From Blastocatellia bacterium (GTDB taxonomy: Bacteria > Acidobacteriota > Blastocatellia > Chloracidobacteriales > Chloracidobacteriaceae), in contig JAIBAN010000019.1 in assembly GCA_019695185.1 (NCBI GenBank), positions 1-64,000 of the forward strand: DNA of 64,000 nucleotides. Direction: 5' to 3'. Shown piece after piece: positions 26,311-35,193 of the stretch. Made by a program: the position numbers and the translations under genes. Numbering within the stretch: position 1 is the first letter of the stretch; every line of letters starts with the position of its first letter. The notes beneath the pieces are model-generated. The model was not told the DNA's origin. It ran no database searches and was given only the letters and a program-made list of their open reading frames with translations.

Positions 26311-27339
26311 ATGGACCGCTATTCCCGTCACATTTTATTTTCCGGCATCGGGCGCACCGGGCAGGAGCGATTGCAAGCCGCACGGGTGGCCATCATTGGC
26401 TGTGGCGCGCTGGGATGTTTGCAGGTTGAAATGCTGGCACGGGCCGGGGTCGGTTTTCTCCGGGTGGTGGACCGCGATTTCATCGAATATTCCAATTTGC
26501 AGCGGCAGGTTCTGTTTGACGAATCCGATGCCGCCGAACAATTGCCCAAAGCCGCCGCCGCTGCTGCGCATGTGTCCCGTATCAATTCCGATATTCAGGT
26601 GGAGCCAATTGTTGCCGATGTCCGGGCGGCCAACATCGAAGACCTGATTGCGGATGTTGATGTGGTTTTGGATGGAACCGACAATTTTGAAACCCGCTAC
26701 GTGATCAATGATGCCTGTGTAAAGCACCATCGCCCCTGGATTTATGGGGCAGCCGTGGGGGCTTTTGGGTTGACCATGACGGTTCTTCCGGGGGAAACTC
26801 CGTGCCTGCGCTGTTTGTTTGCAGACGCTCCTGCACCGGGAACCTCGCCCACTTGTGACACCGCCGGCATCATTCTGCCGGCAATTGCCACAATTGTTGC
26901 CGCTCAGGTCACGGAAGCATTGAAACTGTTGACCGGGCAACGCGAAAAACTGCGGGGAACGCTGATGCAGGTTGATTTGTGGGAGAACTCTCACCAATCC
27001 ATTAAATTAAAAGGTGTCCGCGAGGCAGGGAATTGTCCTTGCTGCGTGCAACGAAATTTCGAGTTTCTGGCCGCCGCTTCCCAACAGATGACTTCGACTT
27101 TGTGCGGGCGGAATGCGGTTCAGATTTCTCCCGCCCAACAAGGGAAAGCCAAATTGAATTTGAAGGAAATCAAAGAGCGGCTGGGTTCGCTTGGGACTGT
27201 CTCCGGCAACCCGTTTTTGATCCGGTTTCAGATAGACAGCTATGAAATGACGATTTTTCCCGATGCGCGGGCGATTATCAAAGGAACCGATGATTTCACC
27301 ACTGCCCGCAGCCTGTATGCAAAATATGTCGGATTGTAG
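26311..27339 (+). CDS. ThiF/MoeB-like E1 adenylyltransferase
   Basis: 342 residues. Such enzymes activate the C-terminus of a ubiquitin-like sulfur carrier (MoaD or ThiS). RYSRHILFSGIGRTGQERL is the start signature, GCGALGCLQVEMLARAGVG the nucleotide fold, and the zinc Cys pairs are CLRC and CPCC. The putative catalytic Cys is in PTCDTAGI. After about residue 255 an extra domain (about 85 residues) resembles ThiS/MoaD-like or rhodanese-tail sequences only weakly. Molybdopterin or thiamine use cannot be told apart here. Confidence 0.88.
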   Translation: MDRYSRHILFSGIGRTGQERLQAARVAIIGCGALGCLQVEMLARAGVGFLRVVDRDFIEYSNLQRQVLFDESDAAEQLPKAAAAAAHVSRINSDIQVEPIVADVRAANIEDLIADVDVVLDGTDNFETRYVINDACVKHHRPWIYGAAVGAFGLTMTVLPGETPCLRCLFADAPAPGTSPTCDTAGIILPAIATIVAAQVTEALKLLTGQREKLRGTLMQVDLWENSHQSIKLKGVREAGNCPCCVQRNFEFLAAASQQMTSTLCGRNAVQISPAQQGKAKLNLKEIKERLGSLGTVSGNPFLIRFQIDSYEMTIFPDARAIIKGTDDFTTARSLYAKYVGL

Positions 27340-27362
27340 AAACCGAACCGAAACATAAGCTT

Positions 27363-28061
27363 ATGGACAACAAACACAGTCGGTTTGCACTGAGCATGAT
27401 GGGCGAACGCCCGGAATTTCACGATTGGGTCGCCGGAGAAATTGTGGTTGAGCGGGTTGGCCGCAAGAATCCGGTTTTTCTGTTTCGGCAAAATGATCTT
27501 ATTTTGGCCAAACTTGAATGGCCCCGGTTGCGCTTTGGCAAATATGAGGCGGCTGACGGGCGGATTCGGCTGGACCTGTCGGTTTCACAAATGGGACGGT
27601 TGCTGGTGGCCAAAGATGAAATGAGCCGGATGTCAAAACTGAACGTCAAACGGACTTCACTGCCGCGCCGGGCCAAGATGGTGATTTGTCTGTCGGATGC
27701 CGATTGCTTTATGGTCCAGCAACGGGTTGACGGTGCCAACCGGCAGAATTTTTCGCTCCATGTCAGCAAGGCGCATTATGTTTCGGAGTTGTTCAAGGTC
27801 GAGTTTGTACGCAGTGAATTACAGAAAAATCAACGGGAGCAGGCTTCGCGGGTGGTGGCCCGGATTACCATCAACCGGGTCATGCGCTGGGAAGCCCGCC
27901 ATTTTCATCACTTAATGGCATTGTTGGTGGGGCGGGTGGTTTTTGTAGGCGGTCACGACCAGTTCAAGTTTGACACCCGGCGAAACAATTATTTCCATGG
28001 GCACGGGCTGGTAACCGTCAGGCATGGTCGCAAGATTCAACTCCGTCCGCCGCGTCGTTAG
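27363..28061 (+). CDS. protein of unknown function
   Basis: A 232-residue basic protein (many Arg and Lys, His-rich near the end) with no signal peptide or membrane segment. I do not recognise a family. It starts at an ATG preceded only by a weak ribosome-binding region, 23 bp after the ThiF-like gene on the same strand, so it may be co-transcribed with it. It converges on the sulfatase-modifying-like gene. Codon use resembles its neighbours, supporting a real gene. Confidence 0.55.
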   Translation: MDNKHSRFALSMMGERPEFHDWVAGEIVVERVGRKNPVFLFRQNDLILAKLEWPRLRFGKYEAADGRIRLDLSVSQMGRLLVAKDEMSRMSKLNVKRTSLPRRAKMVICLSDADCFMVQQRVDGANRQNFSLHVSKAHYVSELFKVEFVRSELQKNQREQASRVVARITINRVMRWEARHFHHLMALLVGRVVFVGGHDQFKFDTRRNNYFHGHGLVTVRHGRKIQLRPPRR

Positions 28062-28073
28062 ATTTTGGGAATC

Positions 28074-28949
28074 TTAAAACAATGACTTCCACCAGGATTT
28101 CGGTTGGGGAGGACGCGGTACGTCCGAAGCACATCGGAATCCAATCACAAAGGCGATGCTGCCGGGTGGCATTCCAACCCGATGCGAAATGCGAAGGTAG
28201 TTTTTCTGGTCGTTCCAGGACCCGCCCCGCAACACCCGTCCCCGTCCAAAAGTAGGTCCAGTCGGGTTTTCCCTGGGGCTGACCTTGTAGTAATAAGGGT
28301 CATACCAATCCGCACACCATTCGGCCACATTGCCAGCCATGTCATAGAGTCCCCACGGATTGGCCGGATACGAAGTAATCGGTTTGGTTTGAATGCCTTC
28401 CAGCGGTTCAGTTTTAGGCGGAATGTCAAACGTGCCGAAATTAGCGGTTGTATCCGTGGCGTTTTTACCGTCTCCATCGGTCGCATAGACGGCATCGGGG
28501 CGTCCGGACCGGGCGGCATATTCCCATTCCGCTTCGGTCGGAAGCCGTTTTCCGGCCCAGGCGGCGTAGTTTTGGGCATCCGTCCAGGTGACCGAAACCA
28601 CCGGATGCCCTTCGCGTCCAGCCGTGGCAAACCGTTCCCAGCGGCCTTCGCTGTGGTAACCGGTGGCCTCGACAAACTGGTGATACTGCCGGTTGGTGAC
28701 TTCCATCTGGTCCAGATAAAAAGCATCCACTGAAACTTCATGAAGGGGAAGTTCCTCGGCCCCGCCCTCGGCGCTGCCCATTTGAAACGTTCCCTTGGAA
28801 ATGAGAATCATGCCGGGAGGCGGCGGAGGCGGCGGCGGCGGCGGAGGCGGTGGACTACAGGCACCCGTCCAGAAAACCAGACTCAGGCCCAGCAAACTCA
28901 GGCTTCGCCAATATGAGCGAGAACAAAACGATTTCAACGGGAACTCCAT
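28074..28949 (-). CDS. lipoprotein with formylglycine-generating-enzyme-like domain
   Basis: 291 residues. A signal peptide ends in a lipobox-like TGAC at about residues 28-31. A run of 13 prolines follows, then an FGE-sulfatase (SUMF1/EgtB/PvdO) domain from about residue 45: GTFQMGS, LDQMEVTNRQYHQFV, LPTEAEWEYAAR, NVAEWCADWY, RVLRGGSW and GFRCA. Some family members are true formylglycine-generating enzymes; others are carriers of this fold without that role. Its ATG overlaps the stop of the upstream Uma2-like gene by one base (TGATG), indicating translational coupling. Confidence 0.85.
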   Translation of the reverse strand: MEFPLKSFCSRSYWRSLSLLGLSLVFWTGACSPPPPPPPPPPPPPGMILISKGTFQMGSAEGGAEELPLHEVSVDAFYLDQMEVTNRQYHQFVEATGYHSEGRWERFATAGREGHPVVSVTWTDAQNYAAWAGKRLPTEAEWEYAARSGRPDAVYATDGDGKNATDTTANFGTFDIPPKTEPLEGIQTKPITSYPANPWGLYDMAGNVAEWCADWYDPYYYKVSPRENPTGPTFGRGRVLRGGSWNDQKNYLRISHRVGMPPGSIAFVIGFRCASDVPRPPQPKSWWKSLF

Positions 28950-29620
28950 CAGACTTGGTCCAGGTCAACACCCAAGGCACGCAGTTTTTCCGCCAGCCGT
29001 TCGGCCCGCTGGTGTTCGGCCTCAGCTCGTTGGTGTTCGGCCTCAGCCCGCTGGTGTTCGGCCTCGGCCCGTTTTTCAAGCTCCTGAAAGGACTCAAATT
29101 TCCGTCCGTCCGGGCGATAGATTTCAAGGGTGGTTTCATTTTTCTCAAACCGGATGCCCAGCCGGGGACTGACCCACCCTTGCAAATCATTGATTTCGGT
29201 GAGGTCTTCACGCAGGCGCACCCATCCGAACAGTTCATTTTGGTCAGGGTCGTAGATGTAATATTCCTCCACACCGTGCCGGTTATAGAACTGAAATTTT
29301 TTCAGCATTTCAATGACCGTATTTCCTGGTGACAATACCTCAAAGACAACCTGAGGCGCGCAATTGTCTTCCTCCCATTGTTTGTAGGAACCGCGATGCC
29401 CTTTCGGACGGCCTACTGCCACAAGCACATCCGGAGCCTGACACAATCGGGTGTTTCCCTGGACCGGATACCAAAGCAGGTCACCAGCCACAAAATCCTT
29501 TTCCAGCAAGGCGTCAATTCCTTCCTTGATGGTGACAATCCACTGAAATTGTTTGGTGTTATCCGCCATGGGCCGCCCATCGCTTTCCGGGTAATACACG
29601 TAGTGCGGGTTGGTTGACAT
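28949..29620 (-). CDS. Uma2/DUF820-type PD-(D/E)XK protein with coiled-coil tail
   Basis: 223 residues. The first 165 residues match the Uma2 (restriction-endonuclease-like) fold, with VLVAVGRPKGHRGSYKQWEE and VFEVLSPGN. The C-terminus carries a tandem heptapeptide RAEAEHQ (three to four copies, about residues 186-209), which predicts a coiled coil; the DNA shows matching 21-bp repeats at about 29007-29071. The biological role of this family is unknown. It is translated with the FGE-like lipoprotein gene. Confidence 0.78.
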   Translation of the reverse strand: MSTNPHYVYYPESDGRPMADNTKQFQWIVTIKEGIDALLEKDFVAGDLLWYPVQGNTRLCQAPDVLVAVGRPKGHRGSYKQWEEDNCAPQVVFEVLSPGNTVIEMLKKFQFYNRHGVEEYYIYDPDQNELFGWVRLREDLTEINDLQGWVSPRLGIRFEKNETTLEIYRPDGRKFESFQELEKRAEAEHQRAEAEHQRAEAEHQRAERLAEKLRALGVDLDQV

Positions 29621-29644
29621 AAGAAACTGAAACCTCCCAACCGG

Positions 29645-30148
29645 TTAGAGATAATTTTTCCGGCGAAAGACATCATCCTTGAGCGATGAAACCCGGTCAA
29701 GAAAGAGCAACCCGTCCAAATGGTCAATTTCGTGAAGGATGGCGCGGGCTTCAAAACCCTCGGTGTCCAGGTGACATTCTTTTCCAGTGGGGTCGAGATA
29801 GGTCAAGGAAATATTGGTCGGACGGCGCACGTTGCCGGTGAAATCAGGAACACTCAGACAGCCTTCGCGCATGGATTCCGAGCCTTCACAAGCCGTCACC
29901 ACCGGGTTGAGCATGACCATCAGTCCGTGATTGGGGTGCGGTTTGCGGCCCACGGAAACGTCCACGGCAACAATCCGGAAAGGAAAATCAACCTGCGGGG
30001 CCGCCAGGCCGACACAGCCGCGAAAGGATTGCATGGTTTCGGTGAAATCCTGCACAAAACGGTCAATTTCAGCAGTGATGTCGGTGATGGGAGTGGAAAC
30101 CAGCTTCAGACGGGGGTCAGGCAGGGTCAACACTTCGAGGGTGGCCAT
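29645..30148 (-). CDS. def: peptide deformylase
   Basis: 167 residues. Removes the formyl group from nascent N-terminal Met. All three motifs are visible: GCVGLAAPQVD (motif I), EGCLSVP (motif II, metal Cys) and HEIDHLDG (motif III, the two metal His and catalytic Glu). The start codon shares one base with the stop of the ACT-domain gene (TAATG), so both come from one transcript. The pairing with an ACT regulator is unusual, as def normally sits next to fmt. Confidence 0.95.
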   Translation of the reverse strand: MATLEVLTLPDPRLKLVSTPITDITAEIDRFVQDFTETMQSFRGCVGLAAPQVDFPFRIVAVDVSVGRKPHPNHGLMVMLNPVVTACEGSESMREGCLSVPDFTGNVRRPTNISLTYLDPTGKECHLDTEGFEARAILHEIDHLDGLLFLDRVSSLKDDVFRRKNYL

Positions 30149-30702
30149 TACAGTTCCGCAACCTCCATTGGTCGGACTCCTACCTGCACACCCAGGTCTT
30201 TCCCAATGGCCTCAAGTTCCAGGGTCAAATGGGAAGGGTTGACTTCTGACGGAATTTCAATTTCCAGCATCATGACATAGGTCGTCGTTTCGTTTTTGCG
30301 GATGACCTTGGTGTTCATATCCGTGATGTTGACATCTTTTTCGGCCAGATGGCGGGTGATGCGATAGACAATGCCCGGATGGTCCGACCCGTAAACCGAA
30401 ATCAGAAACGGCAGGGTATGCCGGTTGTCTTTGGTCCGGGTCAATTCCGTTTCGGAAATGGCGCACAGATTGACAGTCAATCCGAGCGGGCTCCCGGCCT
30501 CGCGCAAACTGGTTTCCAGGCGGTCGCGGGTCACGCCATCGGGAGCTGTAAGCAGGAGAATAATGGCAAATTCTCCACCCAGAATGGTGTGACTGGAGTC
30601 TTCGATATTGCACCCAAGCTCAAACAGAACACGGGTCACGGCGGCAACAATACCGGGGCGGTCTTTGCCCACGGCGGTCATGGCGAAAAATGTTTTGGAC
30701 AT
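30148..30702 (-). CDS. GcvR-like protein with two ACT domains
   Basis: 184 residues with tandem ACT domains. The first begins AVGKDRPGIVAAVTRVL, the second YGSDHPGIVYRITRHL. ACT domains bind amino acids. The layout resembles GcvR, a co-repressor of the glycine cleavage operon, and other small ACT proteins. Ligand and partner cannot be read from the sequence. It overlaps the deformylase gene. Confidence 0.85.
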   Translation of the reverse strand: MSKTFFAMTAVGKDRPGIVAAVTRVLFELGCNIEDSSHTILGGEFAIILLLTAPDGVTRDRLETSLREAGSPLGLTVNLCAISETELTRTKDNRHTLPFLISVYGSDHPGIVYRITRHLAEKDVNITDMNTKVIRKNETTTYVMMLEIEIPSEVNPSHLTLELEAIGKDLGVQVGVRPMEVAEL

Positions 30703-30715
30703 ACTTTTTTTCAGA

Positions 30716-30823
30716 AGGACTAAGGACTGAGGACTGAGGACTGAGTCAAAACAAACCAGACATAAAATTCGTCGCTGTCGCTGCTTTATTTTACTTAGTC
30801 CTCAGTCCTCAGTCCTCAGTCCT
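30716..30823. repeat. paired inverted heptamer array (AGGACTG type)
   Basis: The left arm at 30716-30746 (AGGACTA and then AGGACTG units) and the right arm at 30795-30823 (CAGTCCT units) enclose a 48-nt loop. Both neighbouring genes are on the minus strand. Confidence 0.92.
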
Positions 30824-30829
30824 GGTTTT

Positions 30830-31948
30830 TTAGTTCAGCCAATCGGCGATAAAAATATTGGTTTCCCCTTGGGCTTTGCCGTTGCGGTTGGAAGCAAAAA
30901 CGAGCTTTTTGCCATCCGGGGAAAACATCGGAAATCCATCAAACGTCTCGTTGTAGGTGACACGTTCCAAACCCGTTCCGTCCAGGTTAATCACATACAG
31001 GTCGAAATTCCGGCCTTTGGGGTCATCCATATTGGAAGAAAAGATGATTTGTTTGCCGTTCGGCAGAAAAAACGGCGCAAAGTTGGCCTTGCCGTTGTTG
31101 GTGATTTGCCGCTGGTTGGAGCCGTCGGCATTCATCACCATGATTTCAAGCGAGGTCGGACGAATCAAATGCTGTTTGAGCAGGTTTTGATAATCTTTGA
31201 GGGTTGTTTCGTCTTTGGGATGACTGGCGCGATAGACAATCATTTTATTGTCAGGCGAATAAAACGCTCCGCCGTCGTACCCCGGTGTGTTGGTCAGTTG
31301 CTTGACGTTTTTCCCATCCACATCCATGGAAAAAAGCTCCAGGTCGCCGGTCCGGTCTGAGGTGAAAATGATCTTTTTGCCATCCGGGGAGACGGTCGCT
31401 TCGGCATCGTAGGCATTTTCCGTGGTCAGGCGTTTCAACCCGCTGCCATCGCTTTTGGCGGTGAAAATGTCATAATCGGGATAGAGCGCCCAGACGTAGC
31501 CTTTGGAAAAATCCGGTCGTGCCGGACAGTCCTTGCCGCCCAAATGCGTGGAGGAAAAGATGATATTCCGGCCATCTTTCAAATAGTAGGAACAGGTACA
31601 GCGCCCTTGACCGGTACTGACCAGCTTTTGCTCCGAGCCATCCACGTTCATGGTGAAAATCTGGTCGCAGGCGGAACCCTCCCGAGTCGTTTGGAAAATC
31701 AGTTTTTTTCCGTCAAAAGAAAAATAGGCTTCGGCGTTTTCTCCGCCAAAGGTCAACTGTTTGATGTTTCCCAAATGCTTTTCGCGGGGTTCGGCCAATG
31801 GGTTTGGTTTTTTATCTTCAACCGGAGCCGGAGGCGGTGCAGGTTGGTTGCGGACACGAGGCGCAAGACAGGCTGTATTGGCCAAATGAGCGGAAACGGC
31901 CACCAAAAGAAAAAACACACTGAGAAAAAATCTGGACACCTTTTTCAT
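30830..31948 (-). CDS. secreted TolB-like beta-propeller (PD40 repeats)
   Basis: 372 residues with a signal peptide (FFLSVFFLLVAVSAHLANTA) and Pro-rich spacer. At least five PD40 (WD40-like) blades follow, with patterns such as AYFSFDGKKLIFQT, ATVSPDGKKIIFTS, AFYSPDNKMIVYRAS and PMFSPDGKKLVFAS. The TolB-like propeller is likely a periplasmic protein-binding or carrier module. No catalytic residues are expected. Confidence 0.88.
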   Translation of the reverse strand: MKKVSRFFLSVFFLLVAVSAHLANTACLAPRVRNQPAPPPAPVEDKKPNPLAEPREKHLGNIKQLTFGGENAEAYFSFDGKKLIFQTTREGSACDQIFTMNVDGSEQKLVSTGQGRCTCSYYLKDGRNIIFSSTHLGGKDCPARPDFSKGYVWALYPDYDIFTAKSDGSGLKRLTTENAYDAEATVSPDGKKIIFTSDRTGDLELFSMDVDGKNVKQLTNTPGYDGGAFYSPDNKMIVYRASHPKDETTLKDYQNLLKQHLIRPTSLEIMVMNADGSNQRQITNNGKANFAPFFLPNGKQIIFSSNMDDPKGRNFDLYVINLDGTGLERVTYNETFDGFPMFSPDGKKLVFASNRNGKAQGETNIFIADWLN

Positions 31949-32012
31949 GAATGAATCCTCTTTGTGAATTCGGGTTTCGGGGCTTGAACCTTGAGCAATC
32001 AGAATGCTTTGC

Positions 32013-32036
32013 CTGAATTCTCAATTCTCAATTCAA
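32013..32036. repeat. single heptamer arm (TCAATTC type)
   Basis: Three TCAATTC units. No clear partner was found between this arm and the TolB-like gene. The minus-strand PfkB gene ends inside it: the TGA stop at 32028-32030 is part of a unit. Confidence 0.75.
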
Positions 32037-32927
32037 GAGTGCTTCAACTTCGGCCCAGGTTGGCAAGGCCGTGCGGGCACCCAATTGACGGCATTTCAAA
32101 GCCGCCACCGCATTGGCAATCTGCATGGTTTTTTCCAGCGGAAACCCTTCGAGCAACCCGAAGAGAAACCCGCCGCGAAAGGCGTCACCGGCTCCGGTGG
32201 TATCCGCACAAGGAACTGAAAATGCCGGTGTGTAATAAAACTTCCCGTCGCAGAGCGCAAGCGAGCCTTCCACACCAAGGGTCATGGTCACAATTTTGGA
32301 GCCGAACTGCCGCGCAAGTTCCTGCAAAGCCTGCTCCGGGTCGTGAATGCCGGTGACTGAAGCCGGAAAATCAGTCGAAGCTGTCAGGTAATCCACCAGC
32401 GGGAGCAAGCCTTCCGCGCCCGGATACAGTTCATCAATGTCAAGACAGACCGGAATCGAGTTGGCGCGGGCAATTTCGGCGGCCCGAATGGCGGCTGCCG
32501 TGCTTTGTCCATCCAGGTGCAGCAGTTTTCCGGCCCGAATCAGGTCGGGCGGAATTTCCTCCGGGGTAAAATCCAGTTGCGGGTCGTGATGCCAGATAAT
32601 GGTCCGTTCACCGGATTCCGCTTCAATAACAATATAGGCGGTTTGGGTTTCGGCCCCGGTTGCCACGCGCAAATCAAGGCGGGCCAGTGCTTCGCGTTCA
32701 AGCGACTGCCGTTGGAACAAACCGGTTTCATCATCACCGACCTTGCCCACATAGGCCACCTGTTTTCCCAGACGGGCCAAAGCCGTCATGGCCGTGGCAA
32801 TTTGCCCTCCGGCAGAACGGACGTGGCGACGGAGGGGCACCTTGGTGTTGAACGCCGGATAGCGGTCCACCACAATCAAGGTATCAACTGCATTGAGGCC
32901 AATTCCAACAACGTCGTAGGGTTTCAA
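32028..32927 (-). CDS. PfkB-family carbohydrate kinase
   Basis: 299 residues. Ribokinase/adenosine-kinase-type fold: the N-terminal substrate-lid region contains VRSAGGQIATAMTALARLG, and the C-terminal signature DTTGAGDAFRGGFLFGLLEG carries the catalytic Asp and anion hole. It phosphorylates a sugar or nucleoside with ATP; the substrate is not evident. The last residues and the stop codon lie in a TCAATTC repeat unit. Confidence 0.9.
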   Translation of the reverse strand: MKPYDVVGIGLNAVDTLIVVDRYPAFNTKVPLRRHVRSAGGQIATAMTALARLGKQVAYVGKVGDDETGLFQRQSLEREALARLDLRVATGAETQTAYIVIEAESGERTIIWHHDPQLDFTPEEIPPDLIRAGKLLHLDGQSTAAAIRAAEIARANSIPVCLDIDELYPGAEGLLPLVDYLTASTDFPASVTGIHDPEQALQELARQFGSKIVTMTLGVEGSLALCDGKFYYTPAFSVPCADTTGAGDAFRGGFLFGLLEGFPLEKTMQIANAVAALKCRQLGARTALPTWAEVEALLN

Positions 32928-32962
32928 GGATTGCGAGCTTTTCAGAACGGAAGGCCGAGTTT

Positions 32963-33078
32963 GAAATCAAGGACCTGAAAGGATGAAGGACTGAAACCTG
33001 AGTTTCCTGAACCGGAAAAGACGCGATGTCCGTTTTCGGTTGTGAAAGCCCAGTCCTCAGTCCTCAGTCCTCAGTCCT
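32963..33078. repeat. paired inverted heptamer array, left arm degenerate (AGGACTG type)
   Basis: The left arm (32963-33010) shows GGACCTGAAAGG, AAGGACTGAAACCTGAG and similar decayed units. The right arm (33050-33078) is a clean run of CAGTCCT units. The loop is about 39 nt. Confidence 0.7.
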
Positions 33079-33086
33079 TATATTGT

Positions 33087-33794
33087 TTAGCCGTTGGTGC
33101 CGGTGTTTTTGACCACGGCATTTTCCAGCACGCGCACGTCAACGCGCCGGTTCTGTTGGAGCGCATCTTTGCCCTTTGCGCCATCGTCAATTTTTCCGGC
33201 ATCGAGGATTTGCATCTTCCACGGGTCAAGTTTGTGGACGTTAAACAGATAGCGGCGCACTTCGCGGGCGCGGTTTTCCGTCAGTTCGACGTTGTGGCGC
33301 TCGCCGCCCCGCCGGTCAGCAAAGCCGGCGATTTCAATCCGGTAGGATTTTTTGCTTTTCGCCATCGTGGCAATCGCGTCAAGTTCGGCCTTGGCTTCAT
33401 CACGAAGCTTGTAGCGATTGGTGTCAAAGTAAACAACGGTTGTTTTGGCAACGACCCAATTGTCAATTTCACCTTTGGTCCGGCCTAAATCGTTGCCAAC
33501 TTCCTTGGCCCGGTTGTCAGCCGCCACCGCTTTCCGGTCGGCTTCGGTCGCCATTGATTTGGCTTTGTCAACTTCGACCGTTACGGTGTCAATCCGGCGG
33601 GAAAGGCGTTCATCCACTTCTTTAATGGCGGAAGTGTTGCGTTGAACGGATTGTTCCAGTTCCGCAGTCCGGCCTTCAAGCGGGGCAATCCGCTCATCGA
33701 GGGTTTTGCGAACATACTTCTTGGTGGCACAGGCTTGTCCGGCAAACGTGACGAACACGGCCAGTAACAGGATTTTGAAAAGGCGTCTATTCAT
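33087..33794 (-). CDS. OmpA-family lipoprotein
   Basis: 235 residues. A signal peptide ends in a lipobox-like GQAC (about residues 19-22). A long helical region (about 30-110, with heptad character) leads to a C-terminal OmpA-like peptidoglycan-binding domain (about 115-230). The domain is marked by VVYFDTNRYKLRDEAKAELD, EIAGFADRRGGERHNVELTENRAREVRRYL and NRRVDVRV. It probably tethers the outer membrane to peptidoglycan, Pal- or Lpp-like. An AGGAG ribosome-binding site precedes the ATG. Confidence 0.88.
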   Translation of the reverse strand: MNRRLFKILLLAVFVTFAGQACATKKYVRKTLDERIAPLEGRTAELEQSVQRNTSAIKEVDERLSRRIDTVTVEVDKAKSMATEADRKAVAADNRAKEVGNDLGRTKGEIDNWVVAKTTVVYFDTNRYKLRDEAKAELDAIATMAKSKKSYRIEIAGFADRRGGERHNVELTENRAREVRRYLFNVHKLDPWKMQILDAGKIDDGAKGKDALQQNRRVDVRVLENAVVKNTGTNG

Positions 33795-33939
33795 AGCTTC
33801 TCCTCGGTTTTTGAATTTCGTAAGTGGTTGAGTGCGATTGTTAGGCTTTCGGAATACGAAACGGGCGCAACCCGCCGGGTTGCCTGGGGTGACGTGTCCA
33901 CTCTATATCAGAAAGGTTGAAGGAATGGCAATCTTTTAC

Positions 33940-33964
33940 AAGGACTGAGGACTGAGGACTGAGG
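33940..33964. repeat. single heptamer arm (AGGACTG type)
   Basis: Three AGGACTG units and a fourth partial unit, without a complementary arm before the next gene. It may be a remnant of a pair whose second arm was lost when the neighbouring palindromic element arrived. Confidence 0.8.
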
Positions 33965-34003
33965 TCAAAGTCCGGCGGCGGCATTGAGGACGGGAATGGA
34001 AGT

Positions 34004-34109
34004 TTGGAGTGCGGGGACTTGTCACCGCTTTGTTTTTCGGCGACTTGTCGCTGAATTCAGTTTTTTGATGCCATTGGTCAGGTGGCGGCAACAAGCTGCC
34101 GCACTCCAA
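34004..34109. repeat. palindromic element with TTGGAGTGCGG ends
   Basis: A 106-bp stretch bounded by TTGGAGTGCGG and its exact complement CCGCACTCCAA. Inside, CGGCGACTTGTCGCTG forms a hairpin, and GGGGACTTGTCACCGC and GGCAACAAGCTGCCGC are also hairpin-like. It looks like a REP/MITE-type element, present once in this window. No transposase is attached. Confidence 0.7.
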
Positions 34110-34170
34110 TAGGTTCAGATTGAAGATGAACAATTATTCAAAAGACCAAAACTTCCCAGGATTGCTTGCT

Positions 34171-35193
34171 TCATTTTGAGTTTTTCAGTTGGAAAAGCTC
34201 CTTGGCCTGCCGAACCAGATAATCGTAACCAAACTGATTGTTGTCATGAACCTGGCGCACCCATTCGTAGGGAATGGCGGAAAGCCCATTGAAGGTTCCG
34301 CTCAGGACGCCGGTCAGCGCTCCGGTGGTGTCCACATCGCCGCCGTAGGACAAAATGCACCACAGGCTTTGGCGAAAGTCTTTGGGCGAGCGGCCAAAGG
34401 CATCAAGCACGGCCAAAATCGTCGGAAGCACATATCCGCTGATACCCGGCCAGGGCGTGTGTTTGTCGGTGGATTGTCCGGCACGACGGATTTCGCGCAG
34501 GGCCTGCCCGTGTGGTTCTTTCAGGCGTTTCGGGAAATGGGCGATTTCTTCGGCGAAGTGCGGGTTCAATTCCTGTACGTAAGGCACCACAAGGTCCACC
34601 AACGCCTTGGGGTTGAATCGTTTTTTAGGGTCATGCGCCAGCAGATGAGTCACCGCCAGCGAGACGACGATGGCTCCGGCGGTGGAGCGTTCGTCTTTGT
34701 GGGTCATCAGACTGAGCTGTTTGGTTTTTTCGACCAGGGTTGGCACTTCATCGGCATACCAGAGGCCCAGCGGTGCGGTTCGCATGGTGCTGCCGTTGCC
34801 AGCCTGTCCTTTAGGTGCCCCTGAGTCCTGCCAGGAAACGCCCCGGCGCAGATTGGCGACGGCAATCGAACAGGCGTCACCGGCCCCTATGACATCGGTT
34901 TCCCACAATTTGACCAGTCGGTGGGAAACGTCATCCAGGTTCAGTTCGCGGTGTGCCACCAAAGAGTCAAGCACGCAGCGCATCATTTGCGTGTCGTCGC
35001 TGTATTGCCCCAAACGAAAATTCCGAATCGGAAAGTGATGAAGGCTTAATGTCTCCGGGGTCGGGAACATTTCCGTGATGCGTTCGGGTTCGCATCCCTC
35101 AAACGGCAAACCAAGTGCGTCACCGACGGCTTCTCCGAGAATGCAGCCCAGGAAGCGGTCCGTAACCAACGCTTCGGGCAAGTGATGCGGCAT
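34171..35193 (-). CDS. ADP-ribosylglycohydrolase family protein
   Basis: 340 residues. DraG-like di-metal hydrolase: GCILGEAVGDALGLPFEG near the N-terminus, YSDDTQMMRCVLDSL (metal-binding Asp pair), GNGSTMRTAPLGL and the C-terminal GGDVDTTGALTGVLSGTFNG. It removes ADP-ribose from proteins or nucleic acids. I start at the ATG at 35193 (MPHHLPEALVTDRFLG), preceded by AGGAG; the longer open frame to 35274 is not family-like. Confidence 0.92.
   Translation of the reverse strand: MPHHLPEALVTDRFLGCILGEAVGDALGLPFEGCEPERITEMFPTPETLSLHHFPIRNFRLGQYSDDTQMMRCVLDSLVAHRELNLDDVSHRLVKLWETDVIGAGDACSIAVANLRRGVSWQDSGAPKGQAGNGSTMRTAPLGLWYADEVPTLVEKTKQLSLMTHKDERSTAGAIVVSLAVTHLLAHDPKKRFNPKALVDLVVPYVQELNPHFAEEIAHFPKRLKEPHGQALREIRRAGQSTDKHTPWPGISGYVLPTILAVLDAFGRSPKDFRQSLWCILSYGGDVDTTGALTGVLSGTFNGLSAIPYEWVRQVHDNNQFGYDYLVRQAKELFQLKNSK

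Larger units (their letters stand above)
33795..34170. other. 376-bp intergenic region with a lone heptamer arm and a palindromic element
   Basis: A hairpin GCAACCC-GCC-GGGTTGC lies at about 33870-33886. A single AGGACTG arm (33940-33964) with no inverted partner follows. Then comes an inverted-repeat element (34004-34109) described separately. No ORF here is convincing. Confidence 0.7.

Noticed and set aside
12488-35193. Macrodomain and ADP-ribosylglycohydrolase as one ADP-ribosylation defence island
   Set aside because: They are 21 kb apart with unrelated genes between and no transferase partner in view.
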